Notes: a model not told the origin generated them from the letters alone. Shown: positions 1 through 7,914, counted from the first letter of the stretch. The stretch is DNA of 64,000 nt from Neorhizobium sp. SHOUNA12A (GCF_023006505.1 NZ_JALBGV010000017.1:26820-90819); one strand, 5' to 3'. Numbers and translations: made by a program.

Positions 1-231
1 CAGTCGGAAAAGCCGGGCTTCCACAATCTCGACGTCGAGAACCATGTCGGCGCTGCCCTGCAGGTCGGCTTCGACTACATGATCGACCAGCATTGGGGCG
101 TGAACTTCGACGTGAAGAAGATCTTCATGGAGACCGACTGGAAGGCTGATCATGACGTCCTCGGGCCGCTGAGCGGCAAGGCGAAGATCAATCCCTGGCT
201 GATCGGCACAGGCGTTACCTACCGGTTCTAG
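1..231 (+). CDS. OmpW-family outer membrane protein, C-terminal fragment
   Basis: Open from the first base of the window to a TAG stop at 229-231, 76 codons. The visible part has the pattern of the last strands of an OmpW-type small beta barrel: VGAALQVGFDYMID, then a strand with WGVNFDVKKIFMETDW, then INPWLIGTGVTYRF ending in a C-terminal Phe, the usual signal for outer-membrane insertion by the BAM machinery. OmpW proteins are eight-stranded barrels thought to pass small hydrophobic molecules. The start lies outside the window, so length and signal peptide cannot be judged. A strong terminator follows within 30 bases. Confidence 0.8.
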   Translation, partial: QSEKPGFHNLDVENHVGAALQVGFDYMIDQHWGVNFDVKKIFMETDWKADHDVLGPLSGKAKINPWLIGTGVTYRF

Positions 232-258
232 AAAAACCAACGAGGGCGGTAGGGACGG

Positions 259-296
259 GGCCGGCGCCAGAACAGGTGGCGCCGGCCTTTGTTTTT
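259..296 (+). terminator. Rho-independent terminator after the OmpW-like gene
   Basis: A perfect 10-bp stem (GGCCGGCGCC at 259-268, GGCGCCGGCC at 278-287) encloses a 9-base loop and is followed by TTTGTTTTT at 288-296. It sits 27 bases after the stop of the OmpW-like gene. Its T-tract overlaps the stop codon of the convergent gene at 295. Confidence 0.85.
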
Positions 297-954
297 AGGG
301 CCTCAACGCATGCAGAGCGGCAATGCCGCCGTCGACGACGAATACTTCGCCGTCACGCATCGCCCTGAACGGCAAGCCATTTTCCCCGAACCAGGCGAGC
401 GCTTTGTCGGCCGCCTTCGCTTCGTCGTGGTCGGAATGGTAATGCGGCACGATCGAGAAATCGACTAGCCCCAGCCCTTCCCAGACGATGTCCGCATCAT
501 AACCTTCGGCAATCACATTCGGCTCATCCATTAGCTCGATGCCACGCAGCGTCGGGGTGGCGACGACCGCGCCCGCGCTGAAGCCGCCATAGGCGACGGC
601 ATCGGCATCCAGCAAATCGCAGATCACTCCGTCGAAGCCGCTCTGCCGCATGGCGCGGCGGAGCAGGAAAGCATTACCGCCGAGCGCCCAGACGAGGTCG
701 AAGGGCCGCAGGCGTTGGGCCAGCGTCTCGGGCTTGCCGAAATAGTCGCGCAGATCAAGCGGCTCGGCCGTGAAGCCGAGTCCGGCAAATTCCTCGATCG
801 GGCTATAAACGGTCGTCTCGTAGCGCCGGCGGGCCTCCGCTGGAATGAAGTCGAGTGCGTTGCTGATCACCGCAATGCGTTTACCGCCGTGCATCAGTGC
901 GGATAGTTTTTCCACATGGTCGCCGAGTCGGTAGGAGGAGAGGTAGAGCCTCAT
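295..954 (-). CDS. Peptidase E-like (S51) / class I glutamine amidotransferase-like protein
   Basis: 219 residues. The fold is suggested by LGGNAF (residues 91-96) and the nucleophile elbow GGFSAGA (123-129) with Ser126, followed by a His-containing VPHYHSDHDE stretch (169-178). This matches family S51 (peptidase E, cyanophycinase), which uses a Ser-His dyad or triad on a class I glutamine-amidotransferase-like fold; classical PepE cleaves N-terminal Asp-X dipeptides. The ATG overlaps the last 4 bases of the upstream aspartate-semialdehyde-dehydrogenase-like gene (ATGA at 951-954), so the two are translationally coupled. Pairing an Asp-dipeptidase-like enzyme with an aspartate-pathway enzyme suggests aspartate handling, but the substrate is inference. 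Confidence 0.75.
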   Translation of the reverse strand: MRLYLSSYRLGDHVEKLSALMHGGKRIAVISNALDFIPAEARRRYETTVYSPIEEFAGLGFTAEPLDLRDYFGKPETLAQRLRPFDLVWALGGNAFLLRRAMRQSGFDGVICDLLDADAVAYGGFSAGAVVATPTLRGIELMDEPNVIAEGYDADIVWEGLGLVDFSIVPHYHSDHDEAKAADKALAWFGENGLPFRAMRDGEVFVVDGGIAALHALRP

Positions 955-2030
955 GACTTGCTCTCGACGCCGCCAAGCAGCCGCTCGGCGATCTGCACCG
1001 CGTTGAGTGCCGCGCCCTTCAAGAGCTGGTCGCCGGCAACGAAGATCGCCAGCGTCCTGCCGGACGGATCGCCGATGTCGGTGCGGATGCGACCAACCAG
1101 GACGTCGTCTTCGCTGGATGCCTCCGACGGCATCGGGAAGTGATTGCTGGCGCGGTTGTCGACGAGGCGCAGGCCGGGGGCGCCAGACAGCAGATCGCGG
1201 GCTTCTTCGGGCGATACCGGCTGGTCGAATTCGATGGAGATCGCCATGGCATGGGCGCGCAGCACCGGCACGCGAACGCAGGTGATGCCGATCGGCAGGG
1301 CGGGCACGTCGAGGATGCGGCGGGTCTCCGCCACCACCTTCAGCTCCTCGCCGTTATAGTCGCTCTCCGGGTCCATGTCGGCATTGTGGCTGAAGAGGTT
1401 GAAGGCATAAGGGTGCGGCAGCACCTTGGGCACGAAGATCTCGCCCGCGAGATAGGCAGCGGTCGACAGCCGCAGCTCCTCCATCGCCGCAGCCCCTGCG
1501 CCGGACGCGGCCTGATAGGTCGAGATGTTCAGCCTGCGGATCGGATGAGCGCGGTGGAGCGGGGCGAGAGCCACCGTAGCAATCGCCGCGACGCAGTTCG
1601 GGTTGGCGACGATGCCGCGATGCTGGCGGAGCGCTTCGCCATTCACCTCCGGCACGACCAGCGGCACTGTCTCCTCCATTCGGAAGGCGGAGGAATTGTC
1701 GATCACCACGGCGCCGGCCCTAACCGCGATCGGCGCGAAACGCCTGGAAATGCCGCTGCCGGCGGAAAAAAGGGCGATATCGACACCCTTGAAACTCGCC
1801 TCCGTCAGTTCCTCGATGACGAGTTCGGCGCCATTGAAGGGAAGCGTCTTGCCGGCCGAGCGCGCCGAGGCTAGCAGTTTCAATCCGCCGAGCGGAAAGT
1901 TGCGGGCGGCAAGGCAGTTCAAGAGTTCGACACCGACCGCACCGGTAGCGCCGACGATCGCGACGACTGGCGTTGCGGTCGAAAGGCCAACAGGTTGGCT
2001 GGGGGCGAGATTTTCGAGGTTGGTCAGCAT
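951..2030 (-). CDS. asd: Aspartate-semialdehyde dehydrogenase-like protein
   Basis: 359 residues, near the usual 335-370 of the family. The N-terminal Rossmann motif GATGAVG lies at 27-33, a VDIALFSAG segment at 83-91, and the catalytic cysteine in NPNC at 143-146. Asd reduces beta-aspartyl phosphate with NADPH on the way to lysine, threonine, methionine and diaminopimelate. The stretch LLASARSAGK (52-61) resembles the cyanobacterial/plant-type clade. The residues after the catalytic Cys are VAA rather than the common ST, so this could be a paralogue and not the housekeeping enzyme. The ATG at 2030 has an AGGAGAGA ribosome binding site that is also one arm of a hairpin. Coupled to the S51 gene downstream. 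Confidence 0.8.
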   Translation of the reverse strand: MLTNLENLAPSQPVGLSTATPVVAIVGATGAVGVELLNCLAARNFPLGGLKLLASARSAGKTLPFNGAELVIEELTEASFKGVDIALFSAGSGISRRFAPIAVRAGAVVIDNSSAFRMEETVPLVVPEVNGEALRQHRGIVANPNCVAAIATVALAPLHRAHPIRRLNISTYQAASGAGAAAMEELRLSTAAYLAGEIFVPKVLPHPYAFNLFSHNADMDPESDYNGEELKVVAETRRILDVPALPIGITCVRVPVLRAHAMAISIEFDQPVSPEEARDLLSGAPGLRLVDNRASNHFPMPSEASSEDDVLVGRIRTDIGDPSGRTLAIFVAGDQLLKGAALNAVQIAERLLGGVESKS

Positions 2031-2035
2031 TTTTG

Positions 2036-2059
2036 TCTCTCCTTGGAATTTAGGAGAGA
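2036..2059 (-). promoter_or_regulatory. Hairpin that buries the ribosome binding site of the asd-like gene
   Basis: On the coding strand a perfect 8-bp inverted repeat (TCTCTCCT / AGGAGAGA, 8-base loop) ends 5 bases before the ATG. The 3' arm is the Shine-Dalgarno sequence. Such an arrangement can throttle translation; that it does so here is inference. Confidence 0.45.
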
Positions 2060-2082
2060 GACAGGGCTATTTGTCACCTTTG

Positions 2083-2107
2083 AACCCCGTCCGTCTCCGG
2101 CGGGGTT
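2083..2107. other. Stem-loop in the asd leader region
   Basis: AACCCCG (2083-2089) pairs with CGGGGTT (2101-2107), with an inner CCG/CGG stem and a 4-base loop. On the plus strand it is followed by TTGAGG, too few T for a clear terminator. It could belong to the 5' leader of the minus-strand asd-like gene. Confidence 0.3.
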
Positions 2108-2266
2108 TTGAGGATGATGTCGCTGTTACCGCGCACGCACCCAAAAACGCCCCGCGTCAGCGGTCGTTTTGGTGGCGGTTTTGGTCGTCAGGTTTGCGAA
2201 CATGGTGGCTTGAATAACACGAGCTTGTGGTGTCGCCAAGCCGGCCTTGCCCGGATATTTTGTAGT

Positions 2267-2304
2267 CACTCTCTCGCCCGATCGGAGAACCGGGCGGGAG
2301 AGTG
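2267..2304 (-). terminator. Stem-loop after the tautomerase gene
   Basis: A 14-base stem with one G-T mismatch (CACTCTCTCGCCCG at 2267-2280 against 2291-2304) and a 10-base loop. It lies 14 bases beyond the stop of the SDR-tautomerase operon. No long T-run follows on the minus strand, so it is a probable but atypical terminator. Confidence 0.4.
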
Positions 2305-2317
2305 AACAGGCGATTTC

Positions 2318-2536
2318 TCAAGCGCCGTCTTTGGCGCGATAGGCATCCGGGATCACGAAAATCTCGTCGGCACGGCCGTATCCGCCGTCCTTGACCTCTT
2401 CGATCAGCACCATGGTGTGGGGCCGCGCGGCCTCGCTCATGTATTCGACCAGCATCTCGGTCATGCGGTGGACGATCTCTTGCTTCTGGGCCTTGCTGAG
2501 TGCGGCTTCTGGCGTCTTGATGTTCACGAATGGCAT
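2318..2536 (-). CDS. 4-oxalocrotonate tautomerase family protein
   Basis: 72 residues, the normal size of the small tautomerase subunits. Pro2 directly follows the initiator Met (MPFVNIKTPE) and would be the catalytic N-terminal proline after Met removal. These enzymes shift keto-enol double bonds in oligomers of a beta-alpha-beta fold. The ATG at 2536 has an AAGGAAAA ribosome binding site. It follows the SDR gene by 32 bases on the same strand and is likely co-transcribed with it. The substrate is not evident. Confidence 0.8.
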   Translation of the reverse strand: MPFVNIKTPEAALSKAQKQEIVHRMTEMLVEYMSEAARPHTMVLIEEVKDGGYGRADEIFVIPDAYRAKDGA

Positions 2537-2568
2537 CGGGTTTTCCTTCAGGTTGATGTTTTGGTGTT

Positions 2569-3309
2569 TCAGATCATGCCGCCGTTGGCGCGCAGCACCT
2601 GGCCGTTGACCCAGCCGCCGTCCGGGCCGGCGAGGAAGGAGACGACGCTGGCGATGTCCTGCGGCTGGCCGAGCCGGCTGAGCGGGATCGTCTTGACGAT
2701 GTTCCGAACCAGTTCGTCAGACTTGCCGGTCATGAACATCTCGGTTTCGACAGGGCCGGGCGCGATCGCGTTGACGGTGATCCTCCGCCGCCCGAGTTCC
2801 TTGGAGGCAACGTGGGTCATCGCTTCGACGGCGGCCTTGGTGGCGGCATAACCGCCATAGGCCGGCCCGTAGACACCGACGACGCTCGACGAGAAGTTGA
2901 TGATGCGGCCGCCGTCGCGCAGCCGCTTGCCTGCCTCTCGGATGCCGCGGAACGTGCCCATCAGGTTCGTGGCAAGCTGAAATTCGAAAGTCTCGTCGTC
3001 CATCTCGGCGAGCGGAGCAAGCCGCATCACACCGGCATTGTTGACGAGGATGTCGGCACCGCCAAAGCTCTGTTCGGCAGCGTCGAACAGGGTTGCGGCA
3101 GCGGTCGGGCTGCCGACATCCGCCTGCACCGCGACCGCCTTGCCGCCGCCCGCTTCGATCTGCGCCACCACCTCGTCGGCAGCCTGCCGGCTGGTCGCAT
3201 AGTTGACGACGACGGCGATGCCGTCTTCAGCGAGGCGGAGCGCGATGGCTCTGCCGATGCCCTTCGAAGCGCCGGTGACGATCGCGACGCGTTGTCCGTT
3301 GGTGGTCAT
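2569..3309 (-). CDS. SDR-family NAD(P)-dependent oxidoreductase
   Basis: 246 residues, classical short-chain dehydrogenase length. The cofactor motif TGASKGIG is at 12-19, NNAG at 90-93, the catalytic Ser cluster near 140-142 and YxxxK as Tyr154/Lys158; the C-terminal GQVLRANGGMI is typical. It probably reduces or oxidises a keto/hydroxy compound with NADP(H). The ATG at 3309 was chosen over an upstream in-frame codon at 3351 because AAGGAGAGA precedes it at good distance. It is divergent from a LysR regulator gene, which suggests control by that regulator, and is followed by the tautomerase gene. Confidence 0.85.
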   Translation of the reverse strand: MTTNGQRVAIVTGASKGIGRAIALRLAEDGIAVVVNYATSRQAADEVVAQIEAGGGKAVAVQADVGSPTAAATLFDAAEQSFGGADILVNNAGVMRLAPLAEMDDETFEFQLATNLMGTFRGIREAGKRLRDGGRIINFSSSVVGVYGPAYGGYAATKAAVEAMTHVASKELGRRRITVNAIAPGPVETEMFMTGKSDELVRNIVKTIPLSRLGQPQDIASVVSFLAGPDGGWVNGQVLRANGGMI

Positions 3310-3361
3310 GGGATCTCTCCTTGGTTGGTGGCCAGGAGATATTGCTGACACGATCCAAGAA

Positions 3362-3378
3362 CAATTGCCGGTGAATTG
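3362..3378. promoter_or_regulatory. Short inverted repeat between SDR and LysR genes
   Basis: CAATT-N7-AATTG lies in the 100-bp divergent gap, where a LysR operator is expected. Arms are only 5 bp, so it is a weak candidate. Confidence 0.25.
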
Positions 3379-3409
3379 ACATCAGAATTCGCCTGTGGTG
3401 AACAAGGCC

Positions 3410-4303
3410 ATGGATCGCCTCGACCGCATGCAGCTCTTCGTCCGGATTGTCGAACGGCGCAGTTTTTCCGCTGCGGCCGCGGATCTCGGCCTTGCCCGTT
3501 CGACCGTCACCGAAGCGGTCAAGCAGCTCGAGGAGGGGATCGGCACGCGGCTGCTTGAGCGGACGACGCGCTATGTCACTCCGACGCTGGACGGCCGGGC
3601 CTTCTACGAGCGTTGCCTTGCGATCCTCGCGGAGGTGGACGAGGCGGAGAACATCTTTCGTGACGCGCAGCCGCGCGGCCTGCTGCGGGTCGACGCGCAC
3701 GGCTTTCTGACCCGCACCTTCCTTTTGCCGCGCCTTCACGAGTTTCTTGACCGCTATCCGCTGCTGGACCTGCAGATCGGCCAGGGCGACCGGCTGGTGG
3801 ATCTCGTTCGCGAAGGCGTGGACTGCGTCATCCGGGCGGGCGAGATCGACGACAGCGGGCTGATCATGCGCAGGCTCGGAACCATCACCGAAATCACCTG
3901 CGCCAGCCGCGCCTATGTCGAGAAACATGGGCTTCCGAAATCACCGGATGCGCTGGAGGGGCATTTCGCCATCGGCTTCCTGTCGTCGCGCACCGGCCAG
4001 ATCATGCCGCTCGAATTCATGGTCGGCGACGAGGTGCGCTACGTCACCCTTCCAAGCCGGCTGACGGTCAACAATTCCGATACGATGGTCGATCTCGCCC
4101 GCCGCGGTTTTGGCCTCATGCAGGCGCCACGCTATCGCCTGCAGCGGGATATCGACGAGGGCGTGCTCGTCGAGGTGCTTGCCGATTTCCCGCCGTCACC
4201 GACACCGCTTTCGGCGCTCTATCCGCAGAACCGCCAACTTTCGCCGCGGGTGCGCGTTTTCCTCGACTGGATCGTCAAGGTGTTCGCCGAAGCTGGGCTT
4301 TGA
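3410..4303 (+). CDS. LysR-family transcriptional regulator
   Basis: 297 residues, the usual LysR size. The N-terminal 60 residues form the winged helix-turn-helix (MDRLDRMQLF, then SFSAAAADLGLARSTVTEAVKQLE), followed by a two-lobed periplasmic-binding-protein-like effector domain (roughly 90-295). I place the start at ATG 3410 because MDRLDRMQLF is the standard beginning of such proteins; a GTG at 3395 in the same frame is an alternative. The gene is divergent from the SDR-tautomerase operon, the classic position of a LysR activator relative to its target. The effector is unknown. Confidence 0.88.
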   Translation: MDRLDRMQLFVRIVERRSFSAAAADLGLARSTVTEAVKQLEEGIGTRLLERTTRYVTPTLDGRAFYERCLAILAEVDEAENIFRDAQPRGLLRVDAHGFLTRTFLLPRLHEFLDRYPLLDLQIGQGDRLVDLVREGVDCVIRAGEIDDSGLIMRRLGTITEITCASRAYVEKHGLPKSPDALEGHFAIGFLSSRTGQIMPLEFMVGDEVRYVTLPSRLTVNNSDTMVDLARRGFGLMQAPRYRLQRDIDEGVLVEVLADFPPSPTPLSALYPQNRQLSPRVRVFLDWIVKVFAEAGL

Positions 4304-4309
4304 GGTGTC

Positions 4310-4549
4310 TTACGGCCGATAGATCGCCTGCAGCCTGGAAAGATCGGCGATCTTCAGTTCGACGGGATCCATGTCGTCGCGCGAAGGCTTGAACCACGCG
4401 ACCGCCTCCTGGATGTGCCGGCCATAGGGTTCCGGATACATGCTCAGCCCCATGACCCACTGGCGGACGATTTCGCGGTCCATGCGGCCCGAGGCATAGC
4501 GGTCGTGCATGGTCTTGGCGGATGTGGTGAGGTCTTCGACATTCTTCAT
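4310..4549 (-). CDS. Small hypothetical protein
   Basis: 79 residues beginning MKNVEDLTT. No family recognised: a mostly helical, charged small protein with GRMDREIVRQWVMGLSMYPEPYGRHIQEAVAWF in the middle, no signal peptide or membrane segment. The ATG at 4549 overlaps the stop of the upstream small gene (TGATG), a translational coupling that supports both as real genes. It ends 6 bases from the convergent LysR gene. Function unknown. Confidence 0.6.
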   Translation of the reverse strand: MKNVEDLTTSAKTMHDRYASGRMDREIVRQWVMGLSMYPEPYGRHIQEAVAWFKPSRDDMDPVELKIADLSRLQAIYRP

Positions 4550-4815
4550 CAATGTACCGCGGGATTGGGTTCGGGTTCGCCGAAGAAGGAGCGGATGCCG
4601 TCGCGCTCGACGGTCGCCAGGAACTCGTCGAAGGCTTCGCGGTCGGTCGGAAACGGCTCTTCCCAGGTGGTGACGTCGTCCTCTTCGGTGATGACTTCCA
4701 GCGTCCAGTCGCCCTGGGTGCCGGCAGGGCGGTAGATATCGACCAGCACGGTAATGCCGTCGTCGGTGAATTCGCCGGCGAGTTCGGAATGTTCAGTCTT
4801 GGGTGCCTTGGCCAT
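4549..4815 (-). CDS. Small acidic hypothetical protein
   Basis: 88 residues starting MAKAPKTEHSELAGEF. The chosen ATG at 4815 begins the part with normal cytoplasmic composition; in-frame codons further upstream would add an odd 41-residue extension. The protein is strongly acidic, with alternating strands (GITVLVDIYRPAG, WTLEVITEEDD) and an FDEFLATVERDGIRSFF helix. No known domain recognised. Coupled to the next small gene by a TGATG overlap. Confidence 0.6.
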   Translation of the reverse strand: MAKAPKTEHSELAGEFTDDGITVLVDIYRPAGTQGDWTLEVITEEDDVTTWEEPFPTDREAFDEFLATVERDGIRSFFGEPEPNPAVH

Positions 4816-4988
4816 GTCGTATCCGATCGTATAAACGGCTGTCCCGGCGCTGCGGGTCCGGTCCAGTGAGGGAATCGGATACGCAACGATCAAGACGGTC
4901 GGGATGGTCCAATACACTGCTTTCTGTTTTCGCTCCACCGTGGATGAGAATGGCTTTTCGGGAATGGGGTGTCGCGGCTGTCGCTTTG

Positions 4989-5119
4989 CCCCTCATCCGC
5001 CTGCCGGCACCTTCTCCCCGTCAGGACGGGGAGAAGGATATGTGCCGCGAGGTCGCAGTTTCGCTCGCCCCGCTTGCGGGGAGAGGGTGCGCCGAGCGAA
5101 GCGGAGGCGGGGTGAGGGG
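4989..5119. repeat. RIME-like palindromic intergenic repeat
   Basis: Begins CCCCTCATCC and ends GGGTGAGGGG, so the outer ends pair. Inside are two strong hairpins built on CCTTCTCCCCG / CGGGGAGAAGG (about 5010-5036) and CTCGCCCCGC / GCGGGGAGAG (about 5069-5088). The layout of two large palindromes in about 130 bp is that of Rhizobium-specific intergenic mosaic elements. It fills much of the 421-bp gap between the small acidic gene and the serine hydrolase; I see no gene in that gap. Confidence 0.7.
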
Positions 5120-5236
5120 CAAGCCGCATATTCGGTTGTCCATGCGCGGGGGAAGTGGCTTCACACTCCTTCATCTTTGCGTGAATCGAGCCTTTCCGCC
5201 TTAGTCTCGGCGGGCTTGCCGTCCTAGCTTCGGTGC

Positions 5237-6268
5237 ATGATCACACGCCGCGCAACCCTTCTATCTCTGCCGTTCGCCCTGACCGCCGCCCGCAGCTTCG
5301 CCCAAGGCTCGCCCCAGGCGCCAGTTCCGCAGCCGCCGGTGACGCTCGATACCGTGCTCGGCGGCGCGGCGGAGCTGGAGCCGCTGAAGGTCGTGCTCGT
5401 CGCCCGCAATGGCGAGATGATCGCCGAACGGGCATTCAACGGCCATTCGGCGAGCGCCTCGACCAACATCAAATCGGCCTCGAAATCGATCATCTCGGCG
5501 CTGATGGGCATCGCCATCGACCGCCGGCTGCTCGAGGGGCCGGACCAGAAGATCGCGCCGATCCTGAAGGCCGACCTGCCGGCAAATCCGGACCCGCGCA
5601 TCCACGCCATCACCGTCGGCAACCTGCTTTCGATGCAGGCGGGGCTCGGGCGGCTGTCGGGGCCGAACTACGGCCGCTGGATCGCGAGCCGCAACTGGGT
5701 GAGGTTCACACTCGCCCAGCCGTTCGACGACGATCCCGGCGGCTCGATGCTCTATTCCACCGCCTCGACGCATCTGCTCTCGGCGATCCTCACCAAAGTC
5801 GCCAAGAAATCGACGCTGGCGCTGGCGCGCGAATGGCTGGAGCCGGTCGACGGTTTCCGGATCGGGTCCTGGGAACGAGACCGGCAAGGCATCTATTTCG
5901 GTGGCAACCAGATGGCAATGACCGCCCGCTCGCTACTGGCCTTCGGAGAACTCTACCGCCGCGGCGGCAAGACGAAGGACGGCCGCCAGGTCGTCTCGAA
6001 GGACTGGATCGACCAGTCCTGGACGCCGCGCACCAATTCGCGCTTTTCCGGCGACGGTTACGGATACGGCTGGTTCCTGCGCAATATCGGCGGAGAGGAG
6101 GTCAAGTTCGGCTGGGGTTATGGCGGGCAGATGCTCTATATCGTGCCGTCGCTCGGCGTCACCGTGGTGATGACGTCAGACGAAAGTGGCCCCTCGGCCC
6201 GCAGCGGTTATCGCGACGACCTACACAACCTGCTTGCCGAAATCATCGGAGCCGTCCGCGTCGTTTGA
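5237..6268 (+). CDS. Serine hydrolase, beta-lactamase/penicillin-binding-protein fold
   Basis: 343 residues. The N-terminus (TRRATLLSLPFALTAARSFAQG) is a signal peptide with an Arg pair, so the protein is probably exported, possibly by Tat. The catalytic SxxK motif is S80-A-S-K83 within KSASKSIISALMG, followed by the AIAIDRRLLEG-like region of class C beta-lactamase relatives (PF00144). A late GYGYGWF segment is typical of the family. Members include esterases, D-amino-acid peptidases and 6-aminohexanoate hydrolases, so the substrate cannot be given. It stands alone downstream of a RIME-like repeat. Confidence 0.82.
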   Translation: MITRRATLLSLPFALTAARSFAQGSPQAPVPQPPVTLDTVLGGAAELEPLKVVLVARNGEMIAERAFNGHSASASTNIKSASKSIISALMGIAIDRRLLEGPDQKIAPILKADLPANPDPRIHAITVGNLLSMQAGLGRLSGPNYGRWIASRNWVRFTLAQPFDDDPGGSMLYSTASTHLLSAILTKVAKKSTLALAREWLEPVDGFRIGSWERDRQGIYFGGNQMAMTARSLLAFGELYRRGGKTKDGRQVVSKDWIDQSWTPRTNSRFSGDGYGYGWFLRNIGGEEVKFGWGYGGQMLYIVPSLGVTVVMTSDESGPSARSGYRDDLHNLLAEIIGAVRVV

Positions 6269-6356
6269 AGCCAGTTCGTATAAACTTGAACGACCGGACA
6301 AACCGAATCGTAACCGCCCAACGCTATTATGCCCGCGTCGCCATTGGGGGTGTTTC

Positions 6357-7514
6357 ATGCTGGATCTGCGGACGATCTATATCGTCTCGGCTATGACCTG
6401 CTCGGTCCTGGGCATCGTCCAGATGATCGCCTATTCCAGCGGCCGGTTCGAACGCTGGCTGTTCTGGTGGAGCGCCAGCGGCATCGTCATCGGAGCCGGC
6501 CTGTTCAGCGTCGGCCTGCGAAACGTGTTGCCGGACGTCGTCTCGGTCCTGATCGGCAACAACCTGATCCTGGTCGGTTATCTGCTGCTGATCGTCTCCG
6601 TCCGTCTTTTCGGCGGCCGTCCGGCGCATTGGGGCCTGAGTTGGCTGATCCTCGCCGTTCTTTCGGCGCCGCTGATCCTCTTGTGGCGAGACGATGCCAG
6701 TACTGCGCCGCGCATCGCCATATTTTCGCTCGTCTGCGCTCTCGGCGACCTCCTGGTGATGCTGGAGGGTATTCGCCTCGCACGGCAGGAAAGGCTGCGG
6801 TCGGCATGGCTGGTCGCTGCGATCTACCTGCCGACTGCCGCCATCTTTGCAGCGCGCGCCGTTCTGGCGGTGACGGGCTGGATCGGCGAAGGCGGCCTGT
6901 TTGCCCCTGGCAACGGCGCCGATGCCTGGCTTGGGCTCTGGGCGGCGCCCTTCCTGGCATTGCGAAGCATCGTCATCAATCTGATGGCGGCCGAACGGGC
7001 GGGAAACAAGCTCACCTATCTGGCGGATCGCGACGCCCTAACCGGCGTGCTCAACCGCGGCGGGCTCATGCGTTCCTATGCTGGTCTCGAGCCGGGCCCG
7101 ATCGCCCTGATGCTTATCGACGTCGACCATTTCAAGCAGATCAACGACACGCATGGGCACGCGGTCGGCGATGAAGTGCTGCGGCGGTTCGCATCCTCCG
7201 CGTCTCTGCACCTGCGCAGCCACGACCTCTTCGCGCGGCAGGGCGGCGACGAGTTCGTGATCGTCCTCAAGGGATGCCCGGTCGAAAAGGCCGTCGAGAC
7301 CGCCCAGAATATCCGCGCCGCCTTTGCCTGTTCACTCGCCGAAATGGCGGACCTTGTCGTGCAACCGACCCTCAGCATCGGCGTGGCGACCGAAATATGC
7401 GGCCCCGGCGATCTCGAAACCCTGCTGCAGCGGGCCGACCAGGCGCTTTACGCGCGCAAGCGCAACGGCCGCGACGGCATCGATACGTTCGAGGAAGACC
7501 GCCACGCGGCGTGA
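6357..7514 (+). CDS. Membrane-anchored diguanylate cyclase (GGDEF)
   Basis: 385 residues from ATG 6357, preceded by GGGGG. The first about 210 residues contain roughly six hydrophobic segments, forming a membrane sensor of no recognised type. The C-terminal GGDEF domain starts at DRDALTGVLNRGG and carries the active site GGDEF within FARQGGDEFVIVL. An intact inhibitory RxxD site (RSHD) lies exactly five residues before GGDEF, so product feedback by c-di-GMP is expected. It would make c-di-GMP from two GTP at the inner membrane. No partner gene is next to it. Confidence 0.9.
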   Translation: MLDLRTIYIVSAMTCSVLGIVQMIAYSSGRFERWLFWWSASGIVIGAGLFSVGLRNVLPDVVSVLIGNNLILVGYLLLIVSVRLFGGRPAHWGLSWLILAVLSAPLILLWRDDASTAPRIAIFSLVCALGDLLVMLEGIRLARQERLRSAWLVAAIYLPTAAIFAARAVLAVTGWIGEGGLFAPGNGADAWLGLWAAPFLALRSIVINLMAAERAGNKLTYLADRDALTGVLNRGGLMRSYAGLEPGPIALMLIDVDHFKQINDTHGHAVGDEVLRRFASSASLHLRSHDLFARQGGDEFVIVLKGCPVEKAVETAQNIRAAFACSLAEMADLVVQPTLSIGVATEICGPGDLETLLQRADQALYARKRNGRDGIDTFEEDRHAA

Positions 7515-7914
7515 ATGAGGGGATGATTTCGCCGCGGCGAACGGAAATTCCCTTTTCGTTTGAAGCAAATTCCCGTTGAAAGAATTCCCCGGCATCCCCG
7601 CCTGCGCCGGCGCGGTTATAGTGGTCGCGTCATAGGGCAGGGGCCGGGTCGCGAACCGGGTCGCATCCCACGGAGAGCATCCGGGCCCGTGATGGTCGTA
7701 AAGGTGAGGAAGGCGCCGTCAGGGCGCCGACCGCCGCAAGGTTCAAGTTCCGGATCCAGACCATCCGTTACCTGCCTTTCGGAAAACACCGGAGCGATCG
7801 GGCAGGCAGCAAAGCCTGACACCCATACCATTTCATACACGCTGCCTGCCCATCCCCGCATGGACCAGGCCGCGGCGGAGATTTTTCCGCCGCGGTTATT
7901 CATGCTGCAAGCTT
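7515..7914. other. 400-bp non-coding gap with several strong hairpins
   Basis: No convincing gene on either strand. It contains an 11-bp perfect stem (GGGCAGGCAGC near 7800 with GCTGCCTGCCC near 7841), a 6-bp long-range pair ATGGTC / GACCAT (about 7692 / 7759), a GGCGCC-GTCA-type hairpin (about 7712-7728), a possible closing pair GGCAGG / CCTGCC and a 10-bp stem at 7871-7896. The density of long-range pairing suggests a structured RNA, but no known family was recognised. Confidence 0.35.
7871..7896 (-). terminator. Stem-loop after the WD40 gene
   Basis: Ten-bp perfect stem CCGCGGCGGA / TCCGCCGCGG with loop GATTTT, about 20 bases past the stop of the minus-strand WD40 gene. The T-run lies in the loop, not after the stem, so intrinsic termination is uncertain. 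Confidence 0.4.

Noticed and set aside
7632..7660. Resemblance of CATAGGGCAGG to part of RNase P RNA
   Set aside because: The conserved GAGGAAAGTCCGGGCT core and the rest of the molecule are missing.
7735..7765. GGTTCAAGTTCC...CCA resembling a tRNA or tmRNA T-arm and 3' end
   Set aside because: The T-stem does not pair and no acceptor or anticodon arm can be built. 6S RNA was also considered, but I could not match its conserved central bubble.
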